Source: Flavobacteriaceae bacterium
GTDB taxonomy: Bacteria; Bacteroidota; Bacteroidia; Flavobacteriales; Flavobacteriaceae
NCBI GenBank assembly: GCA_029243385.1
Contig: JAQWSC010000002.1
Coordinates: 91,734 to 155,733 of the forward strand
Length of the DNA: 64,000 bases
Reading direction: 5' to 3'
Under the pieces are notes generated by a model. That model ran no database searches and was not told where the DNA came from. It saw nothing but the letters and a program-made list of their open reading frames with translations. The first letter of the stretch is position 1; every line of letters begins with the position of its first letter. Position numbers and translations under genes: made by a program. This document shows positions 25,750-35,416 of this stretch, piece after piece.

Positions 25750-27054
25750 CTATTTTTGGTAGTGATCGTCCCAATGTTTTTCAACAGGTTTGTCTTTAAG
25801 CTTTCCGACTGACTTGGCTACTATCATTGAAACGGCCGCATCACCTGTTACGTTTACTGAAGTTCGGCACATATCTAACGGGCGATCTACGGCAAATATG
25901 AGTGCCAATCCAGCTTCAGGGATTCCTGCTTGTGCAAGAACAATCACTAACATTACCATTCCTGCTCCAGGAACAGCTGCCGATCCAATAGAGGCTAATG
26001 TGGCGGTGGCTATAATCCCCAGTTGTGCACCTAGCGTAAGATCGATTCCAAAGGCTTGTGCTATAAAAACAGCTGCAACGGCTTGATACAAGCTAGTTCC
26101 ATCCATATTGATTGTAGCGCCAATAGGCAAAACAAAACTGCTCACTTCCTCCTCGACCCCTAAGTGCTCTTGAACCCGTTCCATCGTTACTGGTAAGGTG
26201 GCTGCGCTAGAACTGGTTGAAAAAGCGAGTAGCTGAGCGGGTGAAATACCGTTGATAAAAAAACGAGGTGCTTTTTTAGTGATAATTTTTACTAATAAAA
26301 CATAAATCAATACCATTATTAGCAATCCGATAATTACAGTAATAGCGTACATTCCCAATGCTTTGAATAAGTCAGCGCTTGGAGCCTCCACAACCAATGC
26401 GGCTAGCAATGCAAACACTCCATAAGGAGCAGCTAACATAATCAGGTCGATGAGTTTTAGAATAACTTCGTTGAAGGCGTCAAAAAACTCCTTGACTGGT
26501 TTTGCTTTTTTTTCTGGAATTAATATCAAACCAATCCCAAAAAAAACAGCAAAAAAGATCACTTGAAGCATGTTTCGGTTATCGGTTGTTGCTTTAAAAA
26601 TATTAGAAGGTACCAAATCAACCAATGCTTGAAGCGGTCCAGCATCTTTTTGGGCATCCGCTGCCATTTTCTTTTCAGCCGCATTGTCGGCATAGGCCAA
26701 CACCAATTCTTCTCGGGTTTCTTCACTAATACTGGTGCCGGGTTGTAGTGTGTTTACCGCAACCAATCCTGTAGTAACTGCCAAAAGTGTTGTTGTAATA
26801 TAAAGGCCAATTGTGCGACCTCCCATTTTGGAAAGTCTTGAAATATCTTTTAAATCAGAGACTCCTTTGATTAAAGACGCTAAAATCAACGGAACAGCTA
26901 TCAGCTTAAGGGCATTGATAAAAATAGTTCCAAAAGGTTTGATCCAATCGGAAATAAATGATTTACCAAAATCAAATTGAACCATAAGAAGCGCAAAAAA
27001 CACTCCCGCAAACATTCCGATTAAAATTTGCCAATGCAAGGATACTTTTTTCAT
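25750..27054 (-). CDS. Dicarboxylate/amino acid:cation symporter (DAACS/GltP family)
   Basis: The 434-residue inner-membrane transporter takes up glutamate, aspartate or C4-dicarboxylates with Na+ or H+. The first membrane helix is LHWQILIGMFAGVFFALLMV, and about eight membrane segments follow. The family motifs are the serine-rich STSSSAATLPVTMERVQEHL loop, the NMDGTSLYQAVAAVFIAQ motif that coordinates cation and substrate, and AVDRPLDMCRTSVNVTGDA. A hydrophilic insert of about 45 residues near residue 125-170 (REELVLAYADNAAEKK) is longer than in bacterial GltP and may be a periplasmic loop. Confidence 0.94.
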   Translation of the reverse strand: MKKVSLHWQILIGMFAGVFFALLMVQFDFGKSFISDWIKPFGTIFINALKLIAVPLILASLIKGVSDLKDISRLSKMGGRTIGLYITTTLLAVTTGLVAVNTLQPGTSISEETREELVLAYADNAAEKKMAADAQKDAGPLQALVDLVPSNIFKATTDNRNMLQVIFFAVFFGIGLILIPEKKAKPVKEFFDAFNEVILKLIDLIMLAAPYGVFALLAALVVEAPSADLFKALGMYAITVIIGLLIMVLIYVLLVKIITKKAPRFFINGISPAQLLAFSTSSSAATLPVTMERVQEHLGVEEEVSSFVLPIGATINMDGTSLYQAVAAVFIAQAFGIDLTLGAQLGIIATATLASIGSAAVPGAGMVMLVIVLAQAGIPEAGLALIFAVDRPLDMCRTSVNVTGDAAVSMIVAKSVGKLKDKPVEKHWDDHYQK

Positions 27055-27085
27055 AGTTACTGATTTGCTGGTTGATATGTTATGT

Positions 27086-27104
27086 AAAAAACGCTGTTTA
27101 CAGC
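27086..27104 (-). terminator. Weak candidate terminator after aroC
   Basis: On the minus strand GCTG-TAAA-CAGC forms a 4-bp hairpin that includes the aroC stop codon and is followed by G and six T residues. The stem is short, so termination would be partial at best. Confidence 0.35.
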
Positions 27105-28162
27105 TTAACCGACCGATTCAACAGAAAAAAATCAGCTAAAACAAGTGCTGCCATTGCTTCTACAATAGGAACTGCTCTTGGGACTACACAAGGATCGTGC
27201 CTTCCTTTTCCCTGCATTTCCACTTTCTGACCGTCTTTTGTAATGGTTTCTTGCTTTTGCATAATGGTAGCAACAGGCTTGAAAGCAACATTAAAATAAA
27301 TATCCATTCCGTTGCTTATTCCACCTTGAATACCACCCGATCGATTGCTTTGCGTGGTTCCATCGCTGTTGTATGGATCGTTGTGATCGCTTCCTTTCAT
27401 TTTGGACCCTTCGAAGCCACTTCCGTATTCAAATCCTTTGACTGCATTGATCGAAAGCATCGCCTTTCCGAGTTCTGCGTGCAATTTGTCAAATACAGGT
27501 TCTCCTAGTCCAACATGTACATTTTGAATCACACAAGTTACGATTCCTCCTACGGTATCTCCTTCTTTACGAATTTGCTTGATGTAGTTTTCCATTTCTA
27601 CAGCTGCCTCCAGATCGGGGCAACGTACAGGATTTTTTTCAATATTTGAAAAATCCAGCGACTGATAGTCTTTATCAAGCTTAATTGGTCCCACCCCAGA
27701 AACAAAGGCATTGAAAGTAATCTCAGGCATCATTTGCTTTGCGATGGCTCCTGCTACTACACGGCATGAAGTTTCTCTTGCTGAACTTCGACCGCCGCCT
27801 CGATAATCGCGTACGCCGTATTTTTGATCGTACACATAATCAGCGTGAGAAGGTCGATACGTTTCCTTAATGTGGGAATAGTCCTTGGATTTTTGATTGG
27901 TGTTATGAATAGCAAAACCAATTGGAGTTCCAGTTGTTTGCCCTTCGAATATACCCGAATAAAAAGTGACTTCGTCGGGCTCTTTTCGTTGTGTTACAAT
28001 GGAGGATTGTCCGGGTTTTCTACGATTCATTTCATTTTGAATCGCTTCAAAATCAAGTGTTATGCCCGAGGGGCATCCGTCAATAACTCCGCCAAGAGCA
28101 CTTCCATGAGACTCACCAAATGTGATTAATTTAAAAAGTTTTCCGTACGTATTTCCTGCCAT
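27098..28162 (-). CDS. aroC: Chorismate synthase
   Basis: AroC converts EPSP to chorismate with reduced FMN, the last common step of aromatic amino acid synthesis. The 354-residue sequence begins [20 protein letters not shown], with the conserved FGESHG motif. The second and third family signatures are [19 protein letters not shown] and [12 protein letters not shown] with the later [12 protein letters not shown]. All expected FMN-binding arginines in the RSSARET region are visible. It is followed by the symporter gene but probably ends its own transcript. Confidence 0.97.
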   Translation of the reverse strand: MAGNTYGKLFKLITFGESHGSALGGVIDGCPSGITLDFEAIQNEMNRRKPGQSSIVTQRKEPDEVTFYSGIFEGQTTGTPIGFAIHNTNQKSKDYSHIKETYRPSHADYVYDQKYGVRDYRGGGRSSARETSCRVVAGAIAKQMMPEITFNAFVSGVGPIKLDKDYQSLDFSNIEKNPVRCPDLEAAVEMENYIKQIRKEGDTVGGIVTCVIQNVHVGLGEPVFDKLHAELGKAMLSINAVKGFEYGSGFEGSKMKGSDHNDPYNSDGTTQSNRSGGIQGGISNGMDIYFNVAFKPVATIMQKQETITKDGQKVEMQGKGRHDPCVVPRAVPIVEAMAALVLADFFLLNRSVKL

Positions 28163-28179
28163 GTATTGCTAATTTTCCT

Positions 28180-28187
28180 CAAAAATA
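28180..28187 (-). promoter_or_regulatory. Candidate -7 element for aroC
   Basis: The minus strand reads TATTTTTG, a perfect TAnnTTTG, 17 nt upstream of the aroC ATG. No TTG is present at the expected upstream distance. Confidence 0.5.
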
Positions 28188-28234
28188 AGGCGATTCTCTA
28201 TGATAAAAAAAGGTTTGGCTTATTTTACGCCATT

Positions 28235-31135
28235 TTAAAGCAGCGCATCAAACAATATTTCTACTGGATGCACTGCCTTTTTGTGAGTTCCATCTTTGAT
28301 TTGATGCCTACAACTAGTACCATTTGCCACTATGACGGTTGAATCGGACAGTTGTTTAACTGCAGGAAATAAAACATCTTCTCCGATCTGCATGCTGACA
28401 TCATAATGTTCTTTTTCATAACCAAACGAACCCGCCATTCCACAACAGCCCGATGGGATTTGTGTGGCTTCGTAGTAAGTGGGTACATTTAAAATTGTTA
28501 ACGTATCATTTGGGTTTCCTAGTGCTTTTTGATGGCAATGTGCATGGAAACTTATTTTTTTGGAGGTTTTCGTAAAGGAGGATTCAGTAATCCTACCTGA
28601 TTTGATTTCTGATGCAATAAATTCATCAATTAAATAGGTGTTTTTCGCCAATTGCTTTGCTGCTTTTTGATCAGAAGCCAATTTTGGATACTCGTCCCTA
28701 AATGATAGTATAGATGAAGGTTCAATGCCTACCAAAGGTGTATCGCTGTCAATAAGATCTTTAAATCGATTGACATTGGTGTTTGCTAATTTTTTAGCAT
28801 CCTTGAGAAACCCCTTAGAAAGTTGACTTCGACCGCTATCTACAAACGGCATATGATAAACTTTGTATCCCAATCGCGTCAATAATTGAAATGCTTTTCG
28901 ACCCAAGTCAGATTCTAAATAATTTGTAAATTCATCGATAAATAAATACACTTTTTTATTGTATTTAAACTCTTGTTTTTCAAGTTTTTGAAGTATATTT
29001 TCTAAAGTTTTATTTGAAATTAATGGAAGAGACCTTTTGGAATGAATTCCCAGTGATTTTTTAATCAAATTACGAGTTACATTATTTGAAAAAAAGAAAT
29101 TAGTTAGCGAAGGAAATGCACTTCCCAAGGCGTTGAATCGAGCATTGAAACCAACGATATAATCGCGTAGTCTTCTTCGATTGCTTTGGTAATATTGATA
29201 TAAGAACTCGGCTTTAAAACTAGCAACATCTACATTGCTTGGACATTCGCTTGCACAAGCTTTGCAGCTTAAACACAAATCAAAAACCTCTTTCAGTTCT
29301 CGGTGATTGAATCGGTTGGTATTTTTTTGATACAAAAACTCTCGTAACGCATTGGCTCTTCCTCGAGTAGTGTCTTTTTCGCTTCGTGTGGCTCTGTAGC
29401 TTGGACACATAGTGCCTCCACTAATTTTGAGGCAATCCCCAGAACCGTTGCATTGTTCAGTAGCTCGAACGATTCCCATGGAATTTGAAAAATCAAGAAG
29501 CGTATCTATTTCGGGTGTTTTTTGTCCAATTGGAGCGCGAAACGATTCGTCCATTTGTGGAGCTTCTATAATTTTTCCTGGATTGAAGATGTTGTTTGGG
29601 TCAAATAACCTTTTAATACTCTTTAAAAGCTCATAGTTCTTTGCGCCTACCATCATGGGAATGAATTCAGACCGAACAATACCATCGCCATGTTCACCGC
29701 TCAATGAACCCTTAAATTTTTTCACAAGCTGTGCAACTTCGGTAGTAATTTGACGAAACAACACTACATCCTTTTTGTCTTTTAAGTTAAGAATAGGTCG
29801 TAAATGCAATTCTCCTGCACCTGCGTGGGCGTAATAAACAGCTTTTTGATTGAATTTTTCCATTAGCTTGGAAAATGCATCAATAAAAGAATCCAAATCT
29901 GCAAGGCTAACGGCAGTGTCTTCGATACAAGCGACTGCTTTTTGATCTCCCACCATATTTCCAAGCAATCCTAATCCCGCTTTTCGCAATTCCATGGCTT
30001 GTCCAATTTGAGAACCACTTAAAACAGGCGTTGCATAGCTAGTATTTAGATTTGTTAGCGTTTTTAATACGCTATTCACATCTTCATCAAGCCTTTCGAG
30101 CGTTGCTGCTGCCACTTCTAGCAGAAGGAGTGCTTTGGGGTCTCCCTTAACAAAAAACCGATTGGCGAGTTGTTGTTTGTTGTTTAGAGTGCAGTCTAAT
30201 ATTGTTTTGTCCATCATCTCGCAAGTTTGGAGCGAATGCTTCATTACGGGTGCTACAGTTGACAAACACGATTTGATGCTGTCAAAATGAGCTACTACCA
30301 TTTTTCTGTGAGGTGGTGGTAATTCGTCCAATTGCAAGGTTATGGAAGTCGTAAAAGCTAAGGTTCCTTCACTCCCAGTGAGTAATGGACACAACGAAAA
30401 AAGAGGTCCTTTGTCAAAAATCGGAGCTCTCTTTATCAACTCATCGACTGCATATCCTGTGTTTCTTCGATGAATTGAGGGTTTTGGAAATTCTTTGTTA
30501 ATTTCATTCTGAAGGTTGGTGTCTGAAAGTTTCGTTAATAGGTCACGGTAAATTTTTCCTTCCAGTGTGCTTAACTGTTGTTTAGCTTCCAGTGCGTCGG
30601 AAGTTAGTTCAGAAAAAACCACTTCGCTCCCATCCGATAAAATAGCATCTAGAGAAATAACTTTATCACGAGTAACTCCATACTGAATTGATGTTGTTCC
30701 AGAAGAATTGTTACCCACCATCCCTCCTATCATACATCGATTGGAAGTAGAAGTGTTGGGACCAAAAAACAGTCCAAAAGGCTGTAAATAGTGATTCAAT
30801 TCGTCCCTAATCACTCCAGGCTGCACGGTAACGGTTTTATTTTTTTTGTCCAAAGCAAGAATTTCACAGAAATGCTTAGATACATCAACCACAATTCCGT
30901 CTCCAACGCATTGACCTGCCAAGGAAGTACCCGCAGTTCTAGGAATGAGTCCTACTTGATGCTCTTGAGCAAAACGGATGATTTTTTTTACATCTGATTT
31001 TGACTTTGGAAACGAAACCGCAAGAGGTAACTTTTTATAAACCGATGCATCTGTTGCATAGAGCGCCTTTGAAAGAGCATCCCATTTTATGGATCCTTCA
31101 AGTTGTCTGTCAAGAATTTGAAAGCTATTTTTCAT
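28235..31135 (-). CDS. FAD-linked oxidoreductase fused to Fe-S and CCG domains (D-lactate/glycolate-dehydrogenase-like)
   Basis: The 966-residue protein combines the parts of GlcD and GlcF. The N-terminal third is a PCMH-type FAD domain (IPRTAGTSLAGQCVGDGIVV; MIGGMVGNNSSG) followed by the FAD-oxidase C-terminal domain with YYAHAGAGELHLRP and LSGEHGDGIVRSEF. Next come two 4Fe-4S motifs, GSGDCLKISGGTMCPSYRA and CLSCKACASECPSNVD. The end carries the cysteine-rich CCG domain, HAHCHQKALG and SGCCGMAGSFGYEKEH. It probably oxidises a 2-hydroxyacid such as D-lactate and feeds electrons to the respiratory chain. The start MKNSFQILDRQLEG at 31135 fits the family better than 31174. Confidence 0.9.
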   Translation of the reverse strand: MKNSFQILDRQLEGSIKWDALSKALYATDASVYKKLPLAVSFPKSKSDVKKIIRFAQEHQVGLIPRTAGTSLAGQCVGDGIVVDVSKHFCEILALDKKNKTVTVQPGVIRDELNHYLQPFGLFFGPNTSTSNRCMIGGMVGNNSSGTTSIQYGVTRDKVISLDAILSDGSEVVFSELTSDALEAKQQLSTLEGKIYRDLLTKLSDTNLQNEINKEFPKPSIHRRNTGYAVDELIKRAPIFDKGPLFSLCPLLTGSEGTLAFTTSITLQLDELPPPHRKMVVAHFDSIKSCLSTVAPVMKHSLQTCEMMDKTILDCTLNNKQQLANRFFVKGDPKALLLLEVAAATLERLDEDVNSVLKTLTNLNTSYATPVLSGSQIGQAMELRKAGLGLLGNMVGDQKAVACIEDTAVSLADLDSFIDAFSKLMEKFNQKAVYYAHAGAGELHLRPILNLKDKKDVVLFRQITTEVAQLVKKFKGSLSGEHGDGIVRSEFIPMMVGAKNYELLKSIKRLFDPNNIFNPGKIIEAPQMDESFRAPIGQKTPEIDTLLDFSNSMGIVRATEQCNGSGDCLKISGGTMCPSYRATRSEKDTTRGRANALREFLYQKNTNRFNHRELKEVFDLCLSCKACASECPSNVDVASFKAEFLYQYYQSNRRRLRDYIVGFNARFNALGSAFPSLTNFFFSNNVTRNLIKKSLGIHSKRSLPLISNKTLENILQKLEKQEFKYNKKVYLFIDEFTNYLESDLGRKAFQLLTRLGYKVYHMPFVDSGRSQLSKGFLKDAKKLANTNVNRFKDLIDSDTPLVGIEPSSILSFRDEYPKLASDQKAAKQLAKNTYLIDEFIASEIKSGRITESSFTKTSKKISFHAHCHQKALGNPNDTLTILNVPTYYEATQIPSGCCGMAGSFGYEKEHYDVSMQIGEDVLFPAVKQLSDSTVIVANGTSCRHQIKDGTHKKAVHPVEILFDALL

Positions 31136-31249
31136 CGATATGTATCCACCCAAAAATAACATATTAAGTACCAAAAAACAATATATGTTCTATTTTACAT
31201 TTAAAAAAGGATTCTGTACATTTACTCCGCAATTAAAAAACCCTTTTCA

Positions 31250-32380
31250 ATGAAAAAATATTTCGTTTATTTCTTACTGATTACTGTTTTCACTCAATGC
31301 TCACAATCCACCGCCTACAAAGTTGATGGCACAGTAGATATGGACGATGCTTCGCAAATTTTTCTTATCAAAGTTGGTGAAGACAGTCGTCCCCAACCTT
31401 TAGATACGCTTGAAGTAATGGATGGTAAATTTTCTTTTTCTGGAGAAATTGATATACCTGAAATGCATTATTTGTTTTTTGATGGACAACGTGGAAACCT
31501 TCCTTTTGTTCTAGAAAGTGGCAACATCACTATCAGTGCTTATAAAGACAGCCTTCGCTCTTCTAAGGTAAGTGGAACTGCCTCTAATAAGGATTTTGCA
31601 GCCTATTTGAAAGGGGCAAAAAAGTTTGGAGAAGATTTGAGTAAAATTCAAATGGAAATGCGAAACCCAGCAATTTCGGGCGATTCTTTGGCTATTTCGG
31701 ATCTTAAGGAACAATTTGATGCGATGATTGATAAACTTACTCAATACGAACTCGATTTTGTTACCAATGAGTCGGATTCCTATATTTCTTCTTTGATTTT
31801 AGAGCGAATGCTTATGAATAAGTCTATAGAATTCGAAGAAGCTGCGGCTTTGTACGCTTCGTTTTCTGACTTGGTTAAAAAAACAAAATCCGCTCAAAAT
31901 ATTAATAACATCCTTAACCCGGAAGCGAACGAACCAGAAACTCCAAAGAAATTGGGAGTTGGAAGTATTGCTCCCGATTTCTCAGCTCCCAATCCAGCAG
32001 GGCAACAAGTTTCTTTGAAACAAGTTGCTAGCTCAGGAAAAATCACTGTGATTGATTTTTGGGCTTCATGGTGCAAGCCTTGTCGTGTTGAAAACCCAGC
32101 TATTGTTGCGATGTATGAAAAATTTAGTCATAAAGGACTAACGATCATAGGTGTCTCTTTGGATAAAGATGCAAATAAGTGGAAAGAAGCCATAGAGGAT
32201 GATCATCTTACGTGGTCGCAAGTTTCTAATCTTAAGTACTGGCAAGACCCCATTGCACGGTTGTACGATGTTAATTCCATTCCTAGAACATTCATCGTTG
32301 ACCAGAACCTTACGATTTTATCTTCGGGTCTTCGTGGTGCACAATTGGAAGAAAAAGTTGAGGAGTTACTTGCGCTCTAA
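31250..32380 (+). CDS. TlpA-like thioredoxin lipoprotein with DUF4369 domain
   Basis: The 376-residue protein has a lipoprotein signal with Cys17 (LITVFTQC), an N-terminal DUF4369 beta domain (about 25-120) and a C-terminal AhpC/TlpA thioredoxin domain from about 240. The active site is Cys275-Lys-Pro-Cys278 in FWASWCKPCRVENP, and the cis-proline region is VNSIPRTFIVD. Such proteins are common in Bacteroidota and act as periplasmic thiol reductases on unknown substrates. It is convergent with the rhomboid gene, overlapping it by 4 nt. Confidence 0.92.
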   Translation: MKKYFVYFLLITVFTQCSQSTAYKVDGTVDMDDASQIFLIKVGEDSRPQPLDTLEVMDGKFSFSGEIDIPEMHYLFFDGQRGNLPFVLESGNITISAYKDSLRSSKVSGTASNKDFAAYLKGAKKFGEDLSKIQMEMRNPAISGDSLAISDLKEQFDAMIDKLTQYELDFVTNESDSYISSLILERMLMNKSIEFEEAAALYASFSDLVKKTKSAQNINNILNPEANEPETPKKLGVGSIAPDFSAPNPAGQQVSLKQVASSGKITVIDFWASWCKPCRVENPAIVAMYEKFSHKGLTIIGVSLDKDANKWKEAIEDDHLTWSQVSNLKYWQDPIARLYDVNSIPRTFIVDQNLTILSSGLRGAQLEEKVEELLAL

Positions 32381-33048
32381 AGTTTATCTTTTTTGATAAG
32401 AAAAGCCATTAAAACAATAGGGATAGCCAATAAACCAACCATTACGGGCTGTTGAATTACGAGCGATGGTTGCATAAATAAAGTGACTATAAACCCTGCT
32501 GCTGCTCCACCAAAATGGGCAGTGTGACCAATATTACCTGATTGTTTTTTCATCCCATAAATTGAGTACAACAAATACCCTACTCCAAAAACAATTCCTG
32601 GTATAGGAATGGGAATAAAAAACAAGTATAAATTCATAGAGGGATTGAGCAAAATAGCAGCATATACAACGCCTGAAACAGCACCACTAGCTCCGACCGC
32701 TGAATAATACCCTTGATTTTGATGATAGATATAGGTAAATTGATTTCCTACATACAAGCAAACAAGATAGAGGATTAAAAACAAAAGGATCCCTAAATTG
32801 TAAAGAACAATATCGGCAAATATATATAAGGCAAACATATTGAACAACAAATGCGAAAAATCGACATGTAAAAATCCGGCGGTCCATAGCCGTTTTTTAT
32901 CTCCACTTCTCACAGCATTTACCTGGAATTTATAACGATTAAAAAATCCTTCGTTTTCGAACCCTCTAAAAGAAACGAGAACATTAATTCCAATAATCAA
33001 TAAAAGGATGGGATGAATTGCTTCCAATGTGGGCTTTTTTGCTGGCAA
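32377..33048 (-). CDS. Rhomboid-family intramembrane serine protease
   Basis: The 223-residue membrane protein has about six hydrophobic segments. The catalytic Ser is in GASGAVSGVVYAAILL and the catalytic His in GHTAHFGGAAAGFIVTL; the first-loop His-Asn region is HVDFSHLLFNMFALYIF. Rhomboids cleave substrates inside the membrane; the target is unknown. The start at 33048 is 32 nt from the start of the divergent acyltransferase gene. The 3' end overlaps the TlpA-like gene by 4 nt. Confidence 0.93.
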   Translation of the reverse strand: MPAKKPTLEAIHPILLLIIGINVLVSFRGFENEGFFNRYKFQVNAVRSGDKKRLWTAGFLHVDFSHLLFNMFALYIFADIVLYNLGILLFLILYLVCLYVGNQFTYIYHQNQGYYSAVGASGAVSGVVYAAILLNPSMNLYLFFIPIPIPGIVFGVGYLLYSIYGMKKQSGNIGHTAHFGGAAAGFIVTLFMQPSLVIQQPVMVGLLAIPIVLMAFLIKKDKL

Positions 33049-33054
33049 ATATAC

Positions 33055-33062
33055 TATATTTG
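33055..33062 (+). promoter_or_regulatory. Candidate -7 element for the acyltransferase gene
   Basis: TATATTTG matches TAnnTTTG perfectly, 18 nt upstream of the ATG at 33081. It argues against the longer frame from 33018. A TTTG at 33038-33041 is closer (13 nt) than the usual spacing. Confidence 0.5.
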
Positions 33063-33080
33063 TTGAAATTTTTTACATAT

Positions 33081-33962
33081 ATGCAGCGCATTGCGTTTTA
33101 TACAATATATCCATTTTTACTTTTGATTTCGCTACTTCCTTTCAAAGTCATGTACGTGTTTTCCGATGTACTTTGCTTTTTGATGTATAGAGTTGTTAAG
33201 TACCGAAAACGAACCGTTCGGCAAAACATACGGTTGGCTGGAGTTGCCAAAAACCCAAAGCATGCAAAAGCTATTGAAAAAGAATTTTACCAGCATTTTT
33301 GTGATTTGTTTTTAGAAATGATCAAATCCATTACGATTTCAGAGGATGCAATCAAAAAACGTTTTGTTGTTAAAAACAAAGCGCTTTTGGAGCGCTATGG
33401 AAAAGAAGGGAAAAGCATTATAGTTATGTGTGGTCACTATGCGAGTTACGAATGGTTGTTGTCCATTACTTATCATATGCCACACGATGGATTTGGTGTT
33501 TACTCGCCGCTTTCCAATCCTTATTTTGATCGAATGGTTCAAAAGATTCGACGCAAACACGGAGCATACCTTATACCTCGAAATAAAGTTCGTGAAGCAT
33601 TGCAAAACCACCATGATAATTCAGTTTTAGCCACATACGGTTTTGCAGGCGACCAATCTCCTCAAATGCGTCCAAAAAACTATTGGCAACGTTTTTTTGG
33701 CATTAAAGTTCCTGTTTTTACGGGTGGAGAGCGATTGGCTAAAGAATTCAACTTACCCGTTGTTTTTGCTAAGTTAGAGAAGAAAAAGCGTGGTTTTTAC
33801 GAAGCTACTATTGAACCTTTAGCAGAAAACCCAAACGATTTTACGGATTACGAAATTACCGACGAATTTCTTCGAAGAATTGAAGCGCAAGTAAAAGCAA
33901 ATCCTGCGCATTATTTGTGGACCCACAACCGATTTAAGCACAAAGACAAAGCTCCGGAATAG
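33081..33962 (+). CDS. Lipid A biosynthesis acyltransferase (LpxL/HtrB-like)
   Basis: A 293-residue member of the lysophospholipid acyltransferase group that adds secondary acyl chains to lipid A at the inner membrane. It has an N-terminal membrane segment (FYTIYPFLLLISLLPF), the active-site-type HX4E motif in MCGHYASYEWLLS, and the LpxL-type FAGDQSPQMRPKNYWQRFFG followed by VFTGGERLAKEF. The C-terminal YLWTHNRFKHKDKAP is typical. The acyl specificity cannot be read. It complements the early lipid A genes at the start of the window. Confidence 0.9.
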   Translation: MQRIAFYTIYPFLLLISLLPFKVMYVFSDVLCFLMYRVVKYRKRTVRQNIRLAGVAKNPKHAKAIEKEFYQHFCDLFLEMIKSITISEDAIKKRFVVKNKALLERYGKEGKSIIVMCGHYASYEWLLSITYHMPHDGFGVYSPLSNPYFDRMVQKIRRKHGAYLIPRNKVREALQNHHDNSVLATYGFAGDQSPQMRPKNYWQRFFGIKVPVFTGGERLAKEFNLPVVFAKLEKKKRGFYEATIEPLAENPNDFTDYEITDEFLRRIEAQVKANPAHYLWTHNRFKHKDKAPE

Positions 33963-33969
33963 TCTTTTT

Positions 33970-35349
33970 TTAAAGACTTAAAATCTCGTTGCGAAAGCGG
34001 TTAGCTAATTCTGTTGCTTCTGACTGCGACTTGGCTTCGGTATAAACCCGTATTATGGGTTCTGTGTTAGATTTTCGAAGGTGAACCCATTGATTTTCAA
34101 AATCTATTTTAACACCATCAATGGTAGAAATATTTTCTGATTTGTACGTTTTTGCTATAGCTTCCAATGCTTGACCGGCTTGTATACCAGGAGTCAATTC
34201 AATTTTTTGCTTGCTCATAAAGTAATTGGGATAAGAAGCTCTTAATTCACTAACCAATCCTTTTTGTTCAGCTAACAACGATAAAAATAGTGCAACGCCA
34301 ACAAGCGCATCTCTACCGTAATGGCTTTCAGGATAAATGATTCCGCCATTGCCTTCTCCTCCGATAATGGCTTGTGTTTTTTTCATCATTTCAACAACAT
34401 TCACTTCGCCAACAGCACTTGCTTGGTAATTCCCTCCGTGATTTTTGGTTACATCATTCAAAGCTCTTGTTGAAGACATATTAGATACTGTATTACCAGG
34501 GGTTTTACTCAGCACATAATCGGAACAAGCGACTAAGGTGTATTCTTCACCAAACATTTCTCCGTTTTCGCACATAAATGCCAAACGATCTACATCGGGG
34601 TCAACTACAATTCCTAAATCTGCCTTTTCTTTGACAACGGTTTGAGACAAATCGGTCAAATGTTCCTTTAAAGGTTCTGGATTGTGTGGAAATTGTCCGT
34701 TAGGTTCACAAAACAACTTGATAGTCTCTACCCCTAGCGCATCAAGTAATTTAGGGATGGCAATACCGCCTGTAGAATTGACACCATCTACAACGACTTT
34801 TAATTTAGCATTACGAATAAGATCAACATTTACTAAAGAAAGTGTTAATACATGGTCTATGTGCTGGTCAATGGCATTTTTAATTAAAGCAACCTTGCCT
34901 AATGTATCAACATCAGCAAATGAAAAACTTGAAGATTCTGCAATATTCAAAATGTCCTGCCCTTCTTTTGCATTTAAAAACTCCCCATCTTCGTTAAGCA
35001 GTTTAAGAGCATTCCATTGTTTGGGATTGTGGCTTGCGGTAAGAATAATCCCGCCGTTAGCTTTGTGCTGGGGAACCATCAATTCAACCGTTGGAGTGGT
35101 TGATAACCCAACATCAATAATATTTATTCCCAACCCTATTAAGGTGTACTGAACCAAATTTTGGATCATTTCACCAGATATACGTGCATCTCTTCCTAAA
35201 ACCACTGAAAGTGTTGTGTTGGGATGTTTTTGTTGCAACCAACTGCCATAAGCTGCGGCAAACTTAACGGCATCAATCGGAGTGAGATTTTCATTGATAT
35301 TACCTCCTATTGTGCCTCGTATTCCTGAAATGGATTTAATTAACGTCAT
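33970..35349 (-). CDS. glmM: Phosphoglucosamine mutase
   Basis: GlmM converts glucosamine-6-phosphate to glucosamine-1-phosphate for UDP-GlcNAc, precursor of peptidoglycan and lipid A. The 459-residue protein has the phosphoserine loop ILTASHNPKQWNALKLLN, the metal loop VDPDVDRLAFMCENGE, a sugar-binding GGEGNGGIIYPE loop and the phosphate-binding LRKSNTEPIIRVYTEAKS. The start MTLIKSISGIRGTIGG at 35349 agrees with relatives and with the promoter at 35365-35394. A phosphomannomutase or phosphoglucomutase role is less likely. The gene ends 7 nt from the convergent acyltransferase gene. Confidence 0.9.
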   Translation of the reverse strand: MTLIKSISGIRGTIGGNINENLTPIDAVKFAAAYGSWLQQKHPNTTLSVVLGRDARISGEMIQNLVQYTLIGLGINIIDVGLSTTPTVELMVPQHKANGGIILTASHNPKQWNALKLLNEDGEFLNAKEGQDILNIAESSSFSFADVDTLGKVALIKNAIDQHIDHVLTLSLVNVDLIRNAKLKVVVDGVNSTGGIAIPKLLDALGVETIKLFCEPNGQFPHNPEPLKEHLTDLSQTVVKEKADLGIVVDPDVDRLAFMCENGEMFGEEYTLVACSDYVLSKTPGNTVSNMSSTRALNDVTKNHGGNYQASAVGEVNVVEMMKKTQAIIGGEGNGGIIYPESHYGRDALVGVALFLSLLAEQKGLVSELRASYPNYFMSKQKIELTPGIQAGQALEAIAKTYKSENISTIDGVKIDFENQWVHLRKSNTEPIIRVYTEAKSQSEATELANRFRNEILSL

Positions 35350-35364
35350 CAAGTGTTGTTTAGA

Positions 35365-35394
35365 CAAAGATACAATCCCTTGTCTTTTATTCAA
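35365..35394 (-). promoter_or_regulatory. Candidate glmM promoter
   Basis: On the minus strand TTG (35394-35392), a 19-nt spacer and TATCTTTG (35372-35365) match the Bacteroidota consensus fully. The start codon lies 15 nt further on, which fixes the glmM start at 35349. Confidence 0.75.
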
Positions 35395-35416
35395 CTATAA
35401 TCCTTATTTTTCGGTC

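Noticed and set aside
35282..35416. Longer N-terminus for the AcpH-like protein
   Set aside because: It runs through the glmM start and promoter; the family begins MNYLAHLYLS at 35417.
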